NCBI RefSeq assembly: GCF_029227915.1
Contig: NC_079888.1
Location: forward strand, 8,787,001 to 8,851,000
Direction: 5' to 3'
DNA from: Hydractinia symbiolongicarpus
Lineage: Eukaryota > Cnidaria > Hydrozoa > Anthoathecata > Hydractiniidae
Length of the DNA: 64,000 nt
The translations under genes were made by a program, and so were the position numbers. Below the pieces are notes generated by a model. It made no database searches, was not told the origin of the DNA, and saw only the letters and a list, made by a program, of their open reading frames with translations. Each line of letters opens with the position of its first letter. The stretch's first letter is position 1. Shown in pieces: positions 59,228-64,000 of this stretch.

Positions 59228-59649
59228 ATTTCATTACGGCCCGAAATGGCCGGCTACCCAGACTATTCGTTTTCTTGTGACTATGACGGCATTCTTTACA
59301 CTTCGTCTTTCAATTATTTATTTTGTAGGTGTAATTTCTTTCTGTGTTAATTATTATCTTAAAATCTGTCGGACGGATTTCCAATTAATTACTGTGTCTA
59401 AAGCGCGGTTTTTAAAAACTTAAGAGCTAATTTGTATTCGCTAAATGGTACTTGCAGGTATCCGCCAACCAGAAAATTTAATATTACTAGGTAAAATATA
59501 TCCAATAATTATGCAGTATGCTTAAGAAACTCATACATTGGTAAGCAACTGGGTCTGTTTTAAAAAAAAAATTTCTCTTCCTTTTTCTGTTGGACGGACA
59601 ATATGCATCGTTCGTTTGATGAGCGGTCTTTAAATCTGAAAAAGTCGCC

Positions 59650-61780
59650 AATTCTGCAGCTAGTTTAGAAATAAAAATTTAAAAAATGATCCCGAAAAAG
59701 TCATTTTTAACTACTCCTCTCACATTTTATCTGATGCAGAGAAGTCTCTACAGGTTAAAGGTTTAAATTTTGCAGTTCCACCTTTGACATTTGATAATGC
59801 AGACTATATGATATCATTTGAAAAGTTGTATCGCAATATTAAGAACATGGATATGTCATCTGAAACCCGTGAATTACTAAAACGAAGATTAAAGATTCTG
59901 CGATTTCATCATTTGAAATATAATAATTCCAACAAACCAAAAAATCTGAGCAACGAAGAGTTAAAAGCTTTGGTATCCTTGTTGAATACACTTGACCTCA
60001 TTATACAGAAGTCTGACAAAGGAAATTCGGTTTTCTACTTTTTGAAAAGTGATTTATGTTCTGAAAATTGTTGGTATTTTGAGCCACGTTACCAAGTTCA
60101 GGAAGAATTGTGAACAGGACAAAGAACTTAACTTCATCATTAAGCAAGAAAAACTTGTTGTGGATGTTTTAAAAACGTTGTTAGACAATGGATCTTTAAC
60201 TAAAGTTTTGTATGCTAAATTGAAACCAACTGGTTCACGATTCGGAATATTATTTTTTAAAGTACATAAAACCAGTGTTGATGCCCACCTTTTAGACCTT
60301 TTTTATCTACTATAAATACACCCACGTATAAGTTAGCTAAATTTCTCGTTTCTCTCTTGGCCCCTTTAACGGTGAGTACGCTGTTTCATTCTTTTTCATT
60401 TGCTATTGAAATCAGAAACCAGGATTCTAAACCATTTATGGCTAGTTTAGACGTGGAATCGCTCTTCACTAACATATCCTTACATGAAACCATCAATATT
60501 TGTGTTGAAACTTATTTGAGGACACTGAGAAAGTTAATAGTTTGTGTAGAGGTCATTTTAGACAACTTTTTTAGTTAACTACTGCGAATTCCTTTTTTTA
60601 CTTTTGACAGTTAATTATACAAACAAGTCGACAGTGTTGCCATGGGTTCATCTCTTGGCCCCAATCTTGCCAATGCTTTCTTATCTCGTCATGAAAAGAC
60701 TTGGTTGGATAACCGCCCTCAGAATTCGAACCTGTATATTATAGAAGATATGTTGACTAAGGCTTATCTTAACAGCCAACACAATCTGTTATTCGTGAGA
60801 CCGCTAGGTTTGTTACGTCTATTTACAGAAAGCCTACATTTAGTGGCGTTTATAGCAATTTTCGTAGCTTTTTGCCTGACAAATATAAAACTGGTTTGGT
60901 TTTGACTCTGATTTTCAGAATATTTAACATTGTATCGGATTTTTCTAGATTCCATTTGGAAATGCGTGATCTGAACATATACTGTTACGAAATGACTATT
61001 CTTCCAGCTTAATTGACCAGCGTATAAAGTCATTTCTTAATAGAATGTTTCACGTGAAACAGGTTGTTACCACTGTTCCTAAACTAGAAGCTACTTACTG
61101 TCCTACCTTCTTTAGGTAAATTATCTCTTGAACAAAGATCTCGTTTAGTCAATACCTTTGATAAACGTTTTCCTCCATGTAAGCTTAGGATTATTTTTAA
61201 ATCTAGCTGCAGAACTGGCTACTTTTCAGATTTAAGGATCGCTCATCAAAGGCCCTGCGTTCAAACGTCGTTTATCGTTTTAAGTGCGATGGTTGCAACG
61301 CCATCTATTACGGCAAAAACGTACGACATTTCAAAGTTAGAGCTTACGAACATATGGCTGTTTCCTCTCTGACTGGAAAAGCCGTCAAAACTCAAAATAC
61401 TAGTGCTGTGCTACAACATGTAATATACTGCAATAACGTACCGAGTTTTGACAACTTTAGTAAACTCTCTACCGCATATACTAATTTTGTTTTAGAACTT
61501 AAAGAGAGCTTTTTAATCCATAGGAAAAAAACTATACTCAATGGAAACATTGCATTAATCCCTTTGTATTTATTTTCTATACTAATGTATAACGTTGTCC
61601 CTACGGACAAACGTCATCCGATGTACATATATCAAATTTTGTGGTGTTTGAACTTTTTACTTGGTAATGACCGTCGTATGGCCGAAACGTCGTTAAGAAT
61701 TATTTCATCAAAAGAGCTTTTTGGTGAAATTCCAAATGCAGATGGGCTACAAATTTTGTTGTAGCCCATCTGCATTTGGC
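59650..61780 (+). mobile_element. Penelope-like element with GIY-YIG domain, RT core deleted
   Basis: Broken frames follow the order of a Penelope-like retroelement ORF. The N-terminal part has VIFNYSSHILSDAEKSL and LDLIIQKSDKGNSVFYF (59690-60045). RT motifs follow: MASLDVESLFTNISLHETIN (60438-60497) and MGSSLGPNLANAFLSRHEKT (60642-60701). SIYRKPTFSGVYSNFRSFLP comes at about 60820-60880, but the YxDD catalytic segment that should lie before it is missing. Then come a linker (LIDQRIKSFLNRMFHVKQ) and the GIY-YIG domain (VVYRFKCDGCNAIYYGKNVR, HFKVRAYEHM; 61270-61360) through ESFLIHRKKTILNGN. At least five frameshifts are present. It ends in a perfect hairpin at 61732-61779. Confidence 0.9.
61732..61779. 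repeat. Perfect 21-bp inverted repeat at the Penelope 3' end
   Basis: 61732-61752 and 61759-61779 are exact reverse complements (arm starts CCAAATGCAGATGGGCTAC) around a 6-nt loop, ATTTTG. It overlaps the last codons and stop of the frame. It may be a terminal structure of the retroelement or a junction formed on integration. Confidence 0.9.
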
Positions 61781-61789
61781 TACTTTCAC

Positions 61790-62430
61790 TTTTTAGCAGG
61801 AGTTAGCTAGCTAGAAAGTCACAACCCCAACATAAAAATAAATGATAAGATATCAAACTAAATAATTTTTATAAAAGAATAGGAACAAGGCAAGCTATAG
61901 CTATAGCTAGCTGGCTTCAGCAGGATGCTGCCTGCAAATATATGTTTGTAGCCAAAATCTTAAAACTGGTTAGATAAGATTTATACATGGCTAGAAAACA
62001 TGATCATCTCAACATGTCGAAACATACAGAAAATAAGATAGTTGCACAGCTAATAAAGCCGTGGAACCGATGTTATAACGAAACCGGGTTTTGTTTTGTT
62101 TGTCGATCTGCGATTGAGTTATAGCTTATTGAGGGACGAAGGCCAGCAAACAATTTCTTTTACTATACGGTTCTTTCATATAAAGCAACAAATTTACCAA
62201 CTCAGATGGACAATTTTAGGAGTTAATTTTAGGCCATTTTAGGTACTTGAGAGTGTTAAATGGCGTTGGTTTCCAGTGTGCTTTCTCTGGCTTGCAATGC
62301 CGCCCCCTCAAAAAAAAAATAGTTATGCTTAATCACCCGTTAGAGTTCTTTGAAGCTATTTTGCACCATTCAAAAAACATCCTTAATCTGCCGTTGTGTT
62401 ATAATTACTGTAATCCTTTTAATTTATCTC
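61790..62430. other. Spacer between the Penelope element and the last gene
   Basis: No exon supported. A short ATG frame at 62260 (MALVSSVLSLACNAAPSKKK) resembles a signal peptide but meets a stop without a donor, so it is not linked to the next gene. Confidence 0.35.
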
Positions 62431-62435
62431 TTTAG

Positions 62436-63968
62436 TGATAGCATGTCAAGAGAAAAAAGATGGAATATCAAAGGAGTGCTTTGAAGAAATATTGGGTCAG
62501 GCTGTAAAAATTGAAATTGATGCAAATCTAAATCGAGTTCCACCGTCTGTTAGAATCTCACTTTACGGTTTTGGAAGCGATTTTCATCAAACTTTTCAAA
62601 CGTCAGCTAAAGTCCGCATTCCCGGATTATCGATCGCGGGATTCGATTACTTCTTGGACGTAAAGATAACTCCTGCCAGCCGTTCTTCGGAAATGCATCT
62701 ACAGGTATAACGTAATGTCTTTTATGACTGGCACAAAGCAGTAATTTGAGTAAACATATGCATCGTTTTGCTATACTCGAAAGTACCGAGTGATGCCCTC
62801 TCCCTCTTCACGATTGTTAATTTTTTAACTTTACTTTGCATTTACTCTCCGCCATCATTTATTAATTTATTGAGATGTTCCAGGTTTTTAACTCTTTTAA
62901 ACAAATAATTACCTACAATCAAACCCAATCAGCATATTACAATGTAAGAAGTTAAGCAAAGAAAATCAATAACAATTTTGCACTCAGTAACATGCAATTG
63001 AACTTTAAAGGATTTTTATCCTCTGTAATTTATATTTCTATCTTCAACCTTTATTGCTCCGACCACCAAGTTCTTACTTTCCAATATATGTTTCGCCACC
63101 ACACGCCATCCTTCCTTTATTCCACCCCGAAACATTTTTCACAGGTCAAAGGTTAAAGATAAAAGCTCTGCTGAACATATTTAGTTGTGACCAGGATATA
63201 ACATTGGGGGATTCATATTGTGACATTAAAATATTGACCATGATATTGCGGTATTTTTTTCTATATAGAATTTTGTGCATTTTATAAATTATATTATGTA
63301 TCTTTAAGTACTTTCGTCGACAAGGCTTTCCTCCTTTTATGTGGGACTCTTTTTATGAAGTATGTAGCTATTAAAACGTTTTGAGTTACGATACTCACAA
63401 GAGTAAGAAAAATAATGGATAACAAAGTTCGTTCATGGCTATAAATCACACCTATATTACTTTCTTAGATGCAAATTGTAGGGAAGTCAAATATTTTAAC
63501 ATATCGAAAAACAGTCTTCAATGGTTCTTTAAAAGAAGAATTGACAGGTAAACAACTTTACACAAAGGGATTAAGTTTGATCTGTCAAACTCCATCACTT
63601 TTTCTTTTCAATGGCAGCCTAGGATAGAGTGTGTACAGTAGTCTTCAATCCCGTCTGTTATACCTCCTTAGTATGATATCTATCTAGCTACTGATTTAGG
63701 TGCAAAGTTGATTTTAACCCTTTATACTATTTATATTTTTAAATTTAGGAATTTTCAGGTGAAAAGTACATATACTAAGATCTACAGAAAAAAAAATTAA
63801 CAGACATTTTCTCATCCAGGCCAAGAACGAGAACTATAACATACTAATTATTATTAGTCTATGGAAAAAACGCGATTTGTCAGTTTTACACATCTTCATT
63901 ACAAAGTAACTGCTTGACTACCATTTTGAACAGGTAAACCGACGTTGAACGACGGGTTGAGTATTTGA
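62436..63968 (+). CDS. Unidentified multi-exon gene, 3' part (5' end not found)
   Basis: Exon 62436-62704 has an acceptor after a pyrimidine tract (TTTATCTCTTTAG) and a donor CAG|GTATAA. It reads ...ACQEKKDGISKECFEEILGQ, then VKIEIDANLNRVPPSVRISL, SAKVRIPGLSIAGFDYFLDV. Exon 63469-63547 (acceptor TATTACTTTCTTAG, donor ACAG|GTAAAC) continues in phase with MQIVGKSNILTYRKTVFNGS. A possible last exon, 63934-63968, adds GKPTLNDGLSI and a stop in phase, but its acceptor is weak. Alternating hydrophobic and polar residues suggest a beta-sandwich protein. No family is recognised. The 5' exons must lie left of the Penelope insertion, or the gene is a fragment. Confidence 0.45.
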
Positions 63969-64000
63969 ACCTATTATATCTGAGGATGGGGGCATAACTT

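Larger units (their letters stand above)
54870..59600 (-). mobile_element. Possible single decayed DNA transposon (boundaries inferred)
   Basis: The stretch contains, in minus-strand order, a C2H2 module (59227-58000), a DDE-like module (57432-56660) and a Cys-knuckle module (55620-55500). TGTCGGACGGA occurs at 54870 and 55167 on one side and at 59367 and 59588 (TGTTGGACGGA) on the other, all in the same orientation. The pattern could be subterminal binding sites of one element. No terminal inverted repeat was found, so two or three separate insertions remain as likely. Confidence 0.3.

Noticed and set aside
62260-62320. Short frame resembling a signal peptide (MALVSSVLSLACNAAPSKKK)
   Set aside because: No donor in the phase needed by the exon at 62436, and it ends in an A-run and a stop.
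1-64000. CRISPR array, bacterial operon, rRNA or viral genome
   Set aside because: No regularly spaced direct repeats with unique spacers, no ribosome-binding-site gene strings and no rRNA-like sequence; the genes are spliced and animal-like.

Overview
The window is AT-rich eukaryotic DNA with small multi-exon genes, long intergenic stretches and a heavy load of decayed transposable elements. A cnidarian, probably a medusozoan, is the best fit. The evidence is the clear animal genes (DYRK2-class kinase, LAMTOR5, a Golgi sulfotransferase, an L1-type immunoglobulin receptor), a Penelope-like element with a GIY-YIG domain, CR1/L2-type LINEs, a tRNA-derived SINE, and two repeat-borne gene families (a C2H2 family and an SDGCAAQF DDE-like family) that I associate with cnidarian genomes. 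No species can be named from the sequence alone.

Layout: 1-9.8 kb is mostly intergenic and holds an 85-nt near-perfect hairpin (2209-2293), tandem repeats, rearranged SINE pieces, a LINE 3' fragment split by a SINE (4.85-6.0 kb), a GIY-YIG relic (6.64 kb) and small foldback elements. At 9868-10893 (+) is an intronless Golgi carbohydrate sulfotransferase. At 16551-18305 (-) is a full-length DYRK2-class kinase in one coding exon. 19.0-22.9 kb is a nest of transposons: a LINE inside a LINE, a MITE in its 3' part, then a second LINE type carrying a SINE. At 25315-28660 (+) is a four-exon LAMTOR5. At 31855-32462 (+) is a tentative three-exon small gene. At 34842-40310 (-) is an eight-exon gene for a single-pass receptor with four Ig domains. 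40.3-54.8 kb shows no supportable gene. 54.8-59.6 kb holds broken transposon coding modules on the minus strand; 59.65-61.8 kb is a Penelope-like element with its RT catalytic core deleted; from 62.4 kb to the edge two or three exons of an unidentified gene run rightward.

The host genes are unrelated in pathway (Ragulator/mTORC1 signalling, kinase signalling, glycan sulfation, cell adhesion). All exon structures were built by hand from splice-site consensus and reading-phase agreement. All seven Ig-gene introns and all three LAMTOR5 introns agree in phase, which makes those two models strong. The four best genes share an acceptor-like pyrimidine tract plus AG shortly before the start codon, consistent with a 5' UTR intron or with the spliced-leader trans-splicing known from hydrozoans.
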